DNA from: Paractinoplanes brasiliensis
GTDB taxonomy: Bacteria > Actinomycetota > Actinomycetes > Mycobacteriales > Micromonosporaceae
DNA: 64,000 nt
Direction of reading: 5' to 3'
Assembly (NCBI RefSeq): GCF_004362215.1
Contig: NZ_SNWR01000002.1
Coordinates: 2,232,001-2,296,000 of the forward strand
The position numbers and the translations under genes were made by a program. Shown here piece after piece: positions 36,971 to 45,888 of this stretch; the stretch's first letter is position 1, and each line of letters opens with the position of its first letter. Below the pieces are notes generated by a model. It ran no database searches. It saw only the letters and a list, made by a program, of their open reading frames with translations, and was not told where the DNA came from.

Positions 36971-39058
36971 CTACGACGAGCCGCCGACCCGGACCAGCTC
37001 ATTGGAGAAGTTGCCCTGGTTACTGTAGGTGGTCAGGTTGTTTCCATTGCAGCGGTACATTTCCGGCTCCGGGTAGAACTCGATGGGCCCGCTGTTGTCG
37101 ATCTTCCCGTTGCGACGGAGGGTCCCGGTGGCGCTGACCTTCGTGCCGGAGGTGGTGATCGCGCGGTCAGCCGCGTAGTACCGCTGCGTGATGAAGCCAC
37201 GTTCCAAGTAGGACCAGGTGGCGCCGCGATACTTGGCAATCCGGGGCTTCGAGCGGTTGTAGTCGGTCCGGCTGGTCCCGTCCGCGCGGTAGGTGACCAC
37301 GGTTCCGGCACCCCCGGTGTACAGCACCCGGGTGCTGTCGAGCAAGCCGTAGCTCTGATTGCGGGTGATCCGCCAGGTGCCCAACAGGCACGGATCGATC
37401 CCGGGTGGGTAGCCGGCCGGCGACGTGCCGGCGGCGGACGCCTGCGTGTCCGGCCCGGCCGGGCCGGACGGCCCCGGGGCCGCGACGGCCGGCGCGACCC
37501 CGGCCGCCGATCCCGCGCCGGTCCCCGGCAACCGGCGGGTGGCCGCGCTGGTCACCAGCACCGTGGACGCGACCACCGCCACCACGGCCAGGGCGGCGAC
37601 GAGCAGCAGGGCCGCCGGCGACCGCCGGAGTCGTCGAGTACCGGCGGTCAGGCCGGCCCGCAGGCGCACGGCCGCGGTGTCCACCTTCGCGGCGCCCATT
37701 GTCTCGGTGTCCGCCGTCTCGGTGTCCACTGTCTCGGTGTCAGCCGTCGCGACGGTCACCGGCGCGGCGTCGACCGTGCCGGCAGCCCCGACCGCGGTGT
37801 CCAGAGCTGCGGCGTCCACGGTAGCGGCCGCTGCGTCGACGGTGGAGGCCGCGGCAGGGGCTGCGGCTACGGCAGGGGCTGCGGCGTCCACGGTGGCGGC
37901 CGCTGCGTCGACGGTGGAGGCTGCGGCAGGGGCTGCGGCTGCGGCAGGGGCAGGGGCTGCGGCAGGGGCAGGGGCTGCGGCAGGGGCAGGGGCTGCGGCA
38001 GGGGCAGGGGCTGCGGCAGGGGCAGGGCCTGCGGCGTCCACGGCCGTGGGCGCGACCGACTCGGCGCCGCCGGCCGGGTGGGTGACGGGGTGGGCGGCCG
38101 GCACCGCCGGGGGATCCGGAACGAGCCGGGTCGGCTCCGCGACGGTAGGCGACGGCGCGACGGCGGTGCCGGTGCGGGTCTCCGGCTCCATCGGGCGACG
38201 GCGACCCCTGCCACGCCGTGCCGGGGTCGCCTCCCGCGTCGACCGCTCCAGTAGCGGGGTCGCCTTCTCGAGGGTGAGCCGCCGGTCGGGGTCCTTGGCG
38301 AGCATCCCCTTGAGAACCGGCCAGAGCTGACCCGCGTGCGCCGGCGGCTCGGGTTCGCTGGCGAGTACCGCTGCCACCGTCGCCGAGGTGTCCTCCCGCT
38401 GGAACGGGGACCGGCCGGTGACCGCGGTGTAGAGCGTGACGCCCAGCCCCCACACGTCGGCCGCCGCGGTCGCTGGTCGGCCGTTGATCCGCTCGGGCGA
38501 CAGGTACGCCGGGGAGCCGACCACCTGGCCGGTCGCGGTCAACGCGGTCGCATCCTCGATGGCCGCGATGCCGAAGTCGGTGAGCACCACCCGCTCCTCG
38601 GCGAGCAGAATGTTCGCCGGCTTCACGTCCCGGTGCAGGATGCCCTGCCGGTGCGCGGCCCGCAGCGCCTGCACCACCTGGATCCCGATCTCGGCCGTCT
38701 GCCGGACCGAAAGCACCCCCTGGTCGCGAATGGCCTCGGCCAGCGACCGGCCGGCGACCAACTCCATCACGATCCACGGCCGCTCACCGTCGGTGACCAC
38801 GTCATGCACCGTGACGATGCCCGGATGATGCAGCCGGGCGGCCGCCCTGGCCTCCCGGATCGCCCGACGGATCAACGGACTCGCGGACCCGGCCGACGCT
38901 TCGCGGACCGCCGGCAGAAAGATCTCCTTGACCGCGACGTCCCGGTCGAGGAGCTTGTCGCGGGCCGCCCAGACCGCTCCCATCCCACCCTGGCCCAGCA
39001 GCCGACGCAATTCGTAGCGGCCGGCCACCACACCGGCATCCGGATGTGAGCCCGGCAT
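36971..39058 (-). CDS. Ser/Thr protein kinase with repeat-rich juxtamembrane linker
   Basis: 695 residues. Kinase domain (about 13-270): LGQGGMGAVW, VAVKE, HRDVKPANILL, DFG, SPER as APE. The linker (about 290-470) is Ala/Pro/Thr/Asp-rich with two repeat types: PAPAAA units (18 bp) and STVDAAAATVDAAA units. A transmembrane helix (ALLLVAALAVVAVVASTVLVTS) follows near 495-517. The extracellular domain of about 130 residues has a lipocalin-like pattern (LLGTWRITRNQSYGLLDS, YRADGTSR). Its ATG overlaps the stop of the upstream small gene by one base (TGATG), so the two are coupled. Confidence 0.9.
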   Translation of the reverse strand: MPGSHPDAGVVAGRYELRRLLGQGGMGAVWAARDKLLDRDVAVKEIFLPAVREASAGSASPLIRRAIREARAAARLHHPGIVTVHDVVTDGERPWIVMELVAGRSLAEAIRDQGVLSVRQTAEIGIQVVQALRAAHRQGILHRDVKPANILLAEERVVLTDFGIAAIEDATALTATGQVVGSPAYLSPERINGRPATAAADVWGLGVTLYTAVTGRSPFQREDTSATVAAVLASEPEPPAHAGQLWPVLKGMLAKDPDRRLTLEKATPLLERSTREATPARRGRGRRRPMEPETRTGTAVAPSPTVAEPTRLVPDPPAVPAAHPVTHPAGGAESVAPTAVDAAGPAPAAAPAPAAAPAPAAAPAPAAAPAPAAAAAPAAASTVDAAAATVDAAAPAVAAAPAAASTVDAAAATVDAAALDTAVGAAGTVDAAPVTVATADTETVDTETADTETMGAAKVDTAAVRLRAGLTAGTRRLRRSPAALLLVAALAVVAVVASTVLVTSAATRRLPGTGAGSAAGVAPAVAAPGPSGPAGPDTQASAAGTSPAGYPPGIDPCLLGTWRITRNQSYGLLDSTRVLYTGGAGTVVTYRADGTSRTDYNRSKPRIAKYRGATWSYLERGFITQRYYAADRAITTSGTKVSATGTLRRNGKIDNSGPIEFYPEPEMYRCNGNNLTTYSNQGNFSNELVRVGGSS
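37690..38035 (-). repeat. In-frame repeats in the kinase linker
   Basis: 18-bp units encoding PAPAAA (about five copies, 37930-38030). Beside them are two copies of a longer unit encoding STVDAAAATVDAAAPAVAAA-type sequence (37800-37930). Further TETxDTET phrases follow. All are multiples of three. Confidence 0.8.
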
Positions 39059-39495
39059 CAGCGGCTCCGTCGGGGTCGGGCGAACAGGGAGCCGGCGGCC
39101 CTCACGATATCCCCGTTCCGGGGCGAGCCCACGGGACGACCGCGGGGGTCGTACTCATGCGCCAGCCTGCGTACGTCGTCGACCGGCTCGTCGACGGCCG
39201 CCCGCATGGCCCGGATCCGGGTCGGATACGACCGTACGGTGGGGATGGTCACGCGCACCCCGGTGCGCCGCAGCGCCGAGACGTTGGCCGCCGGTTCGGT
39301 GCCGTCCTCGAGTCGCAGGTCCAGCAGGACGACCTCGGCCATACTCAGGACGACCATCCCCAGGGTGCCGGCGCGGGACAGCAGGATCACCCCGGTGGTG
39401 ATCGCCCGGATCCGCTGATGCAGGTCGACCACCCGGGAAAGCGCGGCGTCGTCGCCCGGGTCGCCGTTCACGACCGCAGCATGCCACGCGCTCAC
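39058..39495 (-). CDS. Degenerate receiver-like protein coupled to the kinase
   Basis: 145 residues from the GTG at 39495, just outside a 40-bp palindrome; ATGs inside the palindrome are possible alternatives. The middle (VVLSMAEVVLLDLRLEDGTEPAANVSALRRTGVRVTIPTV) looks like the central strand, phospho-acceptor loop and following helix of a response-regulator receiver. There is no complete receiver N-terminus and no output domain. The stop overlaps the kinase start (TGATG), which supports translation. Could be a decayed regulator or a small partner of the kinase. Confidence 0.5.
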   Translation of the reverse strand: MSAWHAAVVNGDPGDDAALSRVVDLHQRIRAITTGVILLSRAGTLGMVVLSMAEVVLLDLRLEDGTEPAANVSALRRTGVRVTIPTVRSYPTRIRAMRAAVDEPVDDVRRLAHEYDPRGRPVGSPRNGDIVRAAGSLFARPRRSR

Positions 39496-39535
39496 GGCGT
39501 GGTCCATGCCGCACCGGTGCGGCATGGACCACGCC
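39496..39535. repeat. 40-bp perfect palindrome without loop
   Basis: GGCGTGGTCCATGCCGCACC followed directly by its exact reverse complement. It lies between divergent genes (starts at 39495 and 39683). It could be a strong operator, a cruciform-forming site or, less interestingly, a fold-back assembly artefact. Confidence 0.9.
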
Positions 39536-39682
39536 CGATATCACCCGGACGATCGGGCCGGGAGCCAGATCCATCCGGCGGGGCACGTGTGTCGAACCTG
39601 TGCACCCGATTGCGGCTGTTCGACGAATTCGGCAAACGCTGGCCCGTACGGTCCGCGCAGCTCAACAAAGTTCGGAGGAACG

Positions 39683-40198
39683 ATGTCCGCAGTGGAATCC
39701 ACTCCCGGGGCACGGCCGCGATCCCGGCGTCGGCTGATCCTGCTCCTGATCGCGGGGTTGGCGCTGGTCCTGGTCGGTGGCGCCGCGGCGGTGCTGGCCG
39801 GCCGCGACGACGGTCCGGCGGCGCGGTTCGAGCGGGCCGCCGCGGCGTTTCACAAGGCATACACCCCGGCGGCGCGGGCCCTGGACGACAGTCTGGCCCA
39901 GGCAGCGGACGGCTTCGCCGACCCGTCCTTCGCCGCCGTCACCGTCGAGGCCAACCGAGCCGGTGACGCCTTCGCCGACTACGGCGCGGCGATCCGGGCC
40001 ATCCCGTTCCCGGCCGCGGCCCAACCGGCCGCGAAGGACCTGGCCGAGGTCGCCGATTTCGGGCGGACCCTGATGACGAACACGGCAAACAGTTTCGGCG
40101 CCGGCACGGCGAAGTCGCTGGTGGAGCAGTATCGCCCGCAGGCCGAGAGCGCACTCGCCGCCGCGGAGAAGGCGCTGCGCGCGGCACTCGACGACTGA
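39683..40198 (+). CDS. Membrane-anchored protein, unknown function
   Basis: 171 residues from the ATG at 39683, with GGAGGA upstream. Basic N-terminus, one transmembrane helix (LILLLIAGLALVLVGGAAAVLAG, about 18-40), then a helical Ala-rich extracellular domain of about 130 residues (RFERAAAAFHKAYTPAARALDDSL). No domain recognised. Divergent from the receiver-like gene and kinase, so it may be part of the same signalling locus. Confidence 0.7.
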   Translation: MSAVESTPGARPRSRRRLILLLIAGLALVLVGGAAAVLAGRDDGPAARFERAAAAFHKAYTPAARALDDSLAQAADGFADPSFAAVTVEANRAGDAFADYGAAIRAIPFPAAAQPAAKDLAEVADFGRTLMTNTANSFGAGTAKSLVEQYRPQAESALAAAEKALRAALDD

Positions 40199-40352
40199 CA
40201 GAGGCCTGCCGGCCGCCAACGGTGTCGGCGCCGAGGTCGCCGTCCGGCTACTGGTCAGCGTCGGCGAGAACCACGAACGGCTCGCCTCCGAGGCGGCGAT
40301 CGACAAGCAGACGCCGCGCGCTACCGGGTCGACGCTGGCTACGATCCGCGCT

Positions 40353-40826
40353 GTGCGACTCCCAGACGTCATCCCGATCAAGTACGAACCCGGCTACCGC
40401 ACCGGCCGCATCGGACGGCATGCGGGCGGACAGTTCTTCGCTGACATCACCGGCGCCTATCAGGAAGGCGTCAGGCCAGGTCCCGACTGGCGGAACCAGC
40501 AGCGGATCTACGCGGTGCTTCATCTCTTCGACGAAGGCGGGCACCACGCCGGCTCGTACCTCCGGTGCACCGGCGTCAGGGGCGACAGCCCGGCAGCCGT
40601 AGAGGCCGCTGAGCAGGTCCTGTCGGACTGGATGGCCGGTCTCGAGGCGGTCACGAACTGCGATATCGCCGTCCGGCCCTTCCGGGTCGACTTCGACAAC
40701 GTCGTCTTCGGCCTCGTCGATGAGACGACCGACGATCCAGGCGAGGGCCACGGCGGACCGTGGGCCGAGCTCTACCCACAGCGACTTGGGTTCCACGAGC
40801 CATGGAACGGCGAATACGACACCTAG
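40353..40826 (+). CDS. Conserved-looking hypothetical protein
   Basis: 157 residues, GTG start. Acidic, globular, no signal or membrane segment. Aromatic-rich sequences (YAVLHLFDEGGHHAGSYLRCTGV, FRVDFDNVVFGLVDET) suggest a compact alpha-beta fold. I do not recognise the family. Codon use agrees with neighbours. Confidence 0.65.
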   Translation: MRLPDVIPIKYEPGYRTGRIGRHAGGQFFADITGAYQEGVRPGPDWRNQQRIYAVLHLFDEGGHHAGSYLRCTGVRGDSPAAVEAAEQVLSDWMAGLEAVTNCDIAVRPFRVDFDNVVFGLVDETTDDPGEGHGGPWAELYPQRLGFHEPWNGEYDT

Positions 40827-40889
40827 CACGTCGGGACGGCTCCGCGTCGGCGCTGTCAGGATCAGCCAGGTCCATCGGCCGGCCGGCGC

Positions 40890-41804
40890 TCAGCCTTTCC
40901 AGCCGTCGAAGAACTTCCAGATGACCGCAGTGGCGTCAAGTGCCGTGGAAGCGGGGTCGGGACCCGACAGACCATTGGTCGAGGCCCCGGGCCATTGGTG
41001 TCCGGCGCCGTCGATCGCAATGAGCGATACCGTTCGCCCTTCGGGGCAGTTCGCGGTCGTCGTTGTGAGCGGGGGCTTGGCCGTGACTTGCGGCTCCGGG
41101 CATGCGTCGACCGCACGCCAAAGCGCGACGTCCTCTTCGACCGCCAGCCCGTCCACCCGGGTCGCGCCGGACCCCACCTCCCCGTCATAGCGCACGCGCT
41201 CGTCGTCTCGCCCGTGAATGTGCAGGACCGAGGTGGGCGACGGGTCCGCGCAGCCGGTGACTATCGTCCCGGCCACCGGGGCGATCGCGGCGAACAGGTC
41301 CGTCTCGCAGGCCAGCCGGTACGTCATCATCGCACCGTTCGACATGCCCGTCGCGAAGGTACGATCCGGGCTCACTCCGTACTCCTCCTGGAGCTCGGCC
41401 ACCATCGCCGCCACAAAGCCGACGTCATCGACGTCGTTGTGCGCCGCTCGCCCGCAGCAGGTGCCCGCATTCCACGCGACCCCCTTCCCGCTGGGATAGG
41501 CGACGATCAGACCCTCCGATTCGGCGACCTCATTCCAGCCATAGGCAGCCTCGGCTTGCTCGGCCGAGCCGAAACCGCCGTGTATCACCACGACCAGATC
41601 CGACTCGCGGGCGCGTTTGCGCGGAATGTGAACACGGAATTCCCGGTCCACCCCGCCAACGTCGATCGCGCGCACCTCGGTACCTGCGGCATGCGTCGAG
41701 CTCGGCCGTGCAAGGCCGCATCCGGCGAGGGCGAGAGACACGGCGAAAAGCGTCACGACCGCAGTTGAACGGCGGATATGACGCCAACCGCCACTATTCA
41801 CCCG
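40890..41804 (-). CDS. Secreted lipoprotein esterase, LpqC/PHB-depolymerase-like
   Basis: 304 residues from the GTG at 41804, chosen because it gives a proper lipoprotein signal (basic start, VVTLFAVSLALAGC lipobox) with AAGGG upstream. The frame is open to an ATG at 41960, which would bury the signal. Alpha/beta-hydrolase: oxyanion segment VVIHGGFGSAEQ, nucleophile GMSNGAMM, His near the C-terminus in GAGHQWPG. Related proteins are poly(3-hydroxybutyrate) depolymerases and feruloyl esterases anchored outside the cell. Substrate unknown. Confidence 0.85.
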   Translation of the reverse strand, partial: RVNSGGWRHIRRSTAVVTLFAVSLALAGCGLARPSSTHAAGTEVRAIDVGGVDREFRVHIPRKRARESDLVVVIHGGFGSAEQAEAAYGWNEVAESEGLIVAYPSGKGVAWNAGTCCGRAAHNDVDDVGFVAAMVAELQEEYGVSPDRTFATGMSNGAMMTYRLACETDLFAAIAPVAGTIVTGCADPSPTSVLHIHGRDDERVRYDGEVGSGATRVDGLAVEEDVALWRAVDACPEPQVTAKPPLTTTTANCPEGRTVSLIAIDGAGHQWPGASTNGLSGPDPASTALDATAVIWKFFDGWKG

Positions 41805-42245
41805 GCCCTTCGGGACGCGAGGTTCTCGAGACCTGTATGGGCCCTTGCGACCTCTCGCGGGCTGCGCCGACCCGCCGTCCTCGGCCAAGAGCATCCCTGA
41901 AGCGAGCGACACAATTACCGCAAAGGGACTGATGTGTCTCGCTTGGTGCAGCCTCGTCATGCTTGCTACCTCTTCCCTCGTGCTCGATGCTCGCGGGAGA
42001 TCATCAGAGGAGTGTCATGCGCGGGTTCGGCCACCGTAAAGTCGACTCCGAAACATCGTCCGTTGCCGCCCTGCGGCCGCGAAGCGAGCGGCCGCCGACG
42101 ACCCCACGAGCCCTGCGATTCGCCGCGAGCTGGCCCCACCCATACGCCGACCGGCTGCCTGCCGAGGACGCCGAGACGGCTCCGCTACCACCATCCGCTT
42201 CACTCCTCGCCGCAGATCCGGACGATCGGTCGCGCCGGATCTAGC
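41805..42245. other. Intergenic region, no supported gene
   Basis: About 440 bp between the divergent esterase and NUDIX starts. Open frames here are arginine/proline-rich artefacts. It must hold both promoters. I see no clear operator. Confidence 0.4.
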
Positions 42246-42254
42246 ATGGTCTCC

Positions 42255-42752
42255 ATGAGCGACGTCAACTCCGGTGAGCTACCCGAGCTGTCGTTCACAC
42301 TCCCGACCATCCCGGCCTCGGCCGGCGCTCTGGTACGTGGCCGCAAGGGGCGATTGCTCATCCTGAAGCCGACGTACAAGGGCGGTTGGACGATCCCGGG
42401 CGGGGTTGTCGAGATCGGCGAGTCCCCCTGGGAGGCATGTCGCCGCGAAACCAGGGAAGAAAGCGGCCTCGACGTCACCACGGGGCGCCTCAAGTGCGTT
42501 GACTTTCTCCGGCCACGGCCTGGTCGTCCAGGTGGTATGCGCTTCCTTTTCGATTGCGGCGTCCTCGACGACGCCGTCTTGGCTGCCGTGGTCGTCCAGC
42601 CGGTCGAGATTGCCGAGAGCCGGATCCTGCCGATCGACGAGGCGCTGCCTTTGCTGAGCGGACCCGTCCGGCGTCGGGTACGCGCCGCTTGGAAGACCAA
42701 GCGGGTGCTCTATCTGGAGGACGGCCGCCGGGTGCAGGGGATCAGCCCTTAG
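42255..42752 (+). CDS. NUDIX hydrolase
   Basis: 165 residues from the ATG at 42255 (an ATG nine bases earlier is equally possible). The NUDIX box is complete: G-x5-E-x7-RE-x-x-EE-x-G-L read from GVVEIGESPWEACRRETREE. ALVRGRKGRLLILKPTYKGGWTIPGG precedes it, as usual. Hydrolyses a nucleoside diphosphate linked to some moiety; substrate not predictable. Confidence 0.9.
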   Translation: MSDVNSGELPELSFTLPTIPASAGALVRGRKGRLLILKPTYKGGWTIPGGVVEIGESPWEACRRETREESGLDVTTGRLKCVDFLRPRPGRPGGMRFLFDCGVLDDAVLAAVVVQPVEIAESRILPIDEALPLLSGPVRRRVRAAWKTKRVLYLEDGRRVQGISP

Positions 42753-42863
42753 CGGTCGGGAACCGACGATCGAACATCGAGGAGCCGATGCAACGCCACG
42801 GCGACGGACCGCCGGTCGTTTCCGAAGACAGGGCGAACTCAACGCTCGGTCGACCGGGGTGCG

Positions 42864-43631
42864 CTAATCCGTGAAGAAGGCGGCGCTTTCCGTATCTGCC
42901 GGGTAGTAGGACTCGATCGCTATCTCGTCGAGCGTGATGTCCATCGGGGTGCCGAAGGTGGTGATGGTGGAGAACAACCGCAGCTCTCGTCCGCCGACGC
43001 GAAGGATCATCGGTATCACGACGTCCGGTTCGATCAGTTGGCTCGACGCATTCTCCGGTTCGGGCGTCAACAGTTCTTCGTAGAGTGCCGTGAGTCCTGG
43101 GTCGGGGGCAGCGGCGAGCTGGCGTGAGATCCGGGAGCGGAACACCGCGCGTACGTCGGCCAGGTTGACAACCATGCGAGCGAACCCGCGCGGATCCAGG
43201 CCCAGCCGGATCAGGTTGACCGGCGGCCGCAGCAGTTCGGGTGCCACCTGCGCGAAGAACGGGTCGACAGCGCGATTGGTCATCACGATGTTCCACCGGC
43301 GGTCGAAGACCACCGCCGGATAGGGCTCATGGGCGCGAAGGACCCTGTGGATCACGTCGTGGACTGCCGCCAGCGCATTGTCGCCCAGCGGGCGCTCGGC
43401 GTACCGAGGCGCAAAGCCCCCGGCGAGCAAGAGCCGGTTGCGATCACGAAGCGGCACGTGGAGCTGATCGGCGAGTCGGAGGATCATGCCGGCGCTCGGC
43501 TTCGATCTGCCGGTCTCGACCAGGCTGACGTGACGCGCCGAGACGTCCGCCGCGATCGCGAGATCCAGTTGGCTGAGTCCCCGGCGCTGCCGCCACTGCC
43601 GCAAGAGTTCCCCGACCGTATACACGATCAC
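42864..43631 (-). CDS. XRE-family regulator with MmyB-like ligand domain
   Basis: 255 residues. The N-terminal helix-turn-helix (about 5-62) reads LRQWRQRRGLSQLDLAIAADVSARHVSLVETGRSKPS. The C-terminal PAS-like MmyB domain (about 100-250) has AVVFDRRWNIVMTNRAVDPFF, typical of this actinobacterial regulator family. In relatives the ligand is fatty-acid-like. Divergent from the SnoaL gene at 43712 with 80 bp between starts, so that gene is the likely target. Confidence 0.92.
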   Translation of the reverse strand: MIVYTVGELLRQWRQRRGLSQLDLAIAADVSARHVSLVETGRSKPSAGMILRLADQLHVPLRDRNRLLLAGGFAPRYAERPLGDNALAAVHDVIHRVLRAHEPYPAVVFDRRWNIVMTNRAVDPFFAQVAPELLRPPVNLIRLGLDPRGFARMVVNLADVRAVFRSRISRQLAAAPDPGLTALYEELLTPEPENASSQLIEPDVVIPMILRVGGRELRLFSTITTFGTPMDITLDEIAIESYYPADTESAAFFTD

Positions 43632-43711
43632 GAAGCGTACTCATCGTTGAGGCGCACGCCATGAAGTCCGAGTTCATCGACAATCGACGCGGCCGCGGAA
43701 ACACTGCATCC

Positions 43712-44101
43712 ATGACCACGGAGAACAAGAACGTCGTCCAACGGGCGCTGGCAGGGCTGATCGAGACGGGTGACGTTGATGCGCTCGCACCGTTCCTGAG
43801 TGATGATTTCGTACACCGCAGGCCGGGTACCACCACGTCCACCAAGGTCGAATGGCTTGCTGCCGTCCGTGCTGCGTTGGTACCACTCGCCGGCATGCAG
43901 GTCGAGATTCATCAGGTCCTGGCCGACGGCGACCACGTCATGATGTACTCGCGGCGCTCACTTCCCGACGCCGGACCGGAGATTGCCGTCGTCGACATCT
44001 GGCGGATCGACGACGGGCTGATCGCCGAGGCGTGGGAGATCATAGAGCCGGTGGCCCAGGTGGCCGCCAATCTGGTGTGGTGGGAACCCGCACAGCGCTG
44101 A
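43712..44101 (+). CDS. SnoaL-like polyketide-cyclase-fold protein
   Basis: 129 residues from the ATG at 43712. SnoaL-like layout: VQRALAGLIETGDVDALAPFLSDDFVHRRPG, WLAAVRAALVPLAGMQVEIHQVLADGDHVMMYSR, VVDIWRIDDGLIAEAWEII. Function unknown; many such proteins are stray stress-linked enzymes. Divergent from and probably controlled by the XRE regulator. Confidence 0.85.
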   Translation: MTTENKNVVQRALAGLIETGDVDALAPFLSDDFVHRRPGTTTSTKVEWLAAVRAALVPLAGMQVEIHQVLADGDHVMMYSRRSLPDAGPEIAVVDIWRIDDGLIAEAWEIIEPVAQVAANLVWWEPAQR

Positions 44102-44155
44102 CCAGGTGTTGACCACTTTGCGATGCGGATGAACGGCGGTGACGCGTAGCCCGTC

Positions 44156-45163
44156 TCAGGCGGCGGGCAGGCGGACCTCGAAGCGGCACCCCGCGCCCGT
44201 GTTGCCCACCCGCACCCGGCCGCCGTGGGCCTCGACCAGGCCACGCACGATGGCCAGGCCCAGCCCGCCGCCGGCGCCGCTCTCGGGGGTGCGGGCGCGT
44301 TCGCCGCGGAAGGCGACGTCGAAGACCCGGTGCAGGTCGTCGTCGGGGATGCCGCCGCAGGTGTCGGAGACCGCCAGCCACACGTCGCCGTCCTCGCGGC
44401 CCGCTTCGACCTGCACCGTGCCGTCCTCGGGGGTGTAGCGCACCGCGTTGATCAGCAGGTTGCTCACCACCCGGGCCAGTTCCCGTTCGCCCGCCCGCAC
44501 CCTCGGCCAGCCGCTCTCCGCCGCCCGCAGCGTGATCCGCCGGCCGGCCGCGAGCGGCGCCACCCCGGCCAGCGCGTCCGACACGACCTCGCGCAGCGGC
44601 ACGTTTGTCGGCGCCAGGCGCAGCGCGCCCGCGTTGATCCGGGAGAGCTCGAACAGGTCGTCGACGAGCCGGGTCAGCTGATCGGTGCCGACCCGGATCC
44701 GCCGGTGGTACTCGGTGACCGTCGCCAGGTCGCGGACCACGCCGTCCTCCAGGGCCTCGGCCATCGCCCGCAGGCCGGCCAGCGGCGTTCGCAGGTCGTG
44801 CGACACCCACGCCACCAGGTCACGGCGGCCCGCCTCGAGCCGCCGTTCGCGTTCGCGGGCCTCCTGCGCCCACACCGCCGAGGCGGCCAGCCGCCGGCCG
44901 AACGTCACCCCGACCGCGAGGCTGACCGCGACCGAGGCGCTCACGGTCACCAGCACCACCCGCAGGTCGTGAGCCGACAGGAACATCGCTTGCGCGACCG
45001 CTGCCACCCCGGCGGCAACGGCGGCAACGGTGATCGCCAGCAGCACCACGACGTGCACGAGGATCGAGCGGTCCCGCAGCAGACGCAGGGCGCCCGCCCC
45101 GGCGACCGCGACCGCGCCACCGGCCGCGAGGGCGTACAGGCCGATCAGCAGCATGTCGCTCAC
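44156..45163 (-). CDS. Sensor histidine kinase
   Basis: 335 residues from the GTG at 45163, which overlaps the response-regulator stop by four bases (GTGA). Three transmembrane helices at the N-terminus (about 4-90), HisKA with VAWVSHDLRTPLAGLRAMAE (His near 140), HATPase with NLLINAVRYTPEDG, DTCGGIPDD and GGLGLAIV. It lacks an obvious extracytoplasmic sensor, so it may sense the membrane or its operon partners. Last gene of the seven-gene operon. Confidence 0.92.
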   Translation of the reverse strand: MSDMLLIGLYALAAGGAVAVAGAGALRLLRDRSILVHVVVLLAITVAAVAAGVAAVAQAMFLSAHDLRVVLVTVSASVAVSLAVGVTFGRRLAASAVWAQEARERERRLEAGRRDLVAWVSHDLRTPLAGLRAMAEALEDGVVRDLATVTEYHRRIRVGTDQLTRLVDDLFELSRINAGALRLAPTNVPLREVVSDALAGVAPLAAGRRITLRAAESGWPRVRAGERELARVVSNLLINAVRYTPEDGTVQVEAGREDGDVWLAVSDTCGGIPDDDLHRVFDVAFRGERARTPESGAGGGLGLAIVRGLVEAHGGRVRVGNTGAGCRFEVRLPAA

Positions 45164-45888
45164 CGGGCCGGGTCCTCCGGCTCGTACCGGTAACCGATGC
45201 CCCACACCGTGCGGATGCGCCGCGGGCTCGCCGGGTCGTCTTCGACCTTCTCGCGCAGCCGGCGCACGTGCACGGTGACCGTCGAGTGATCGCCGATCTG
45301 CCAGCCCCACACCCGTTTCAGCAGGTCCGTACGCGACCAGGCCCGTCCCGGGTTGCGCAGCAGGAACTCCAGCAGGTCGAACTCGCGGACGGTGAGCGGC
45401 AGGGCCTCACCCCGCAGCGACGCGACGCGGCGGGCGGTGTCGGCGATCAGGTCGCCGTCGGTGAGCTGGGCGGCCACCGCCGGGTCCGGGGCCACTGCCC
45501 CGGCGCGGCGCAGCACCGACCGGATGCGCAGCACGAGCTCACGCGGCGAGAACGGCTTGGTGACGTAGTCGTCGGCGCCGATCTCGAGGCCGAGGACCCG
45601 GTCGGCCTCCTCCCCCAGCGCGGTCAGCATCACCACCGGCAGGTCGGGCACGTCGCGGCGCAGGCGGCGGCAGACCTCCAGACCGTCGAGGCCCGGCATC
45701 ATGACGTCGAGCACGACGAGGTCGGGACGTTCGGCGGCCACCGCGGCGAGGGCAGCGGACCCGTCGGCGGCCAGCCGCACCCGGCAGCCGGACTGTTCCA
45801 GGTAGCGGCGCACGACGTCGCTGACGGTCGGGTCGTCGTCGACGACCAGCACCTGATGTTCCACCGGATACACGCTACCGATCGTCAC
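45160..45888 (-). CDS. OmpR-family response regulator
   Basis: 242 residues. Receiver (about 12-125) with VVDDD, phospho-Asp in LVVLDVMMPGLDG, Thr in MLTALGE and Lys in VTKPFSP. A C-terminal winged helix (about 145-235) has LTVREFDLLEFLLRNPGRAWSRTDLLKRVWG and VHVRRLREKVE. It overlaps the preceding membrane gene by 14 bp and the kinase by 4 bp. Cognate pair with the kinase; probable targets are the operon itself or its divergent partner. Confidence 0.93.
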   Translation of the reverse strand: MTIGSVYPVEHQVLVVDDDPTVSDVVRRYLEQSGCRVRLAADGSAALAAVAAERPDLVVLDVMMPGLDGLEVCRRLRRDVPDLPVVMLTALGEEADRVLGLEIGADDYVTKPFSPRELVLRIRSVLRRAGAVAPDPAVAAQLTDGDLIADTARRVASLRGEALPLTVREFDLLEFLLRNPGRAWSRTDLLKRVWGWQIGDHSTVTVHVRRLREKVEDDPASPRRIRTVWGIGYRYEPEDPAR

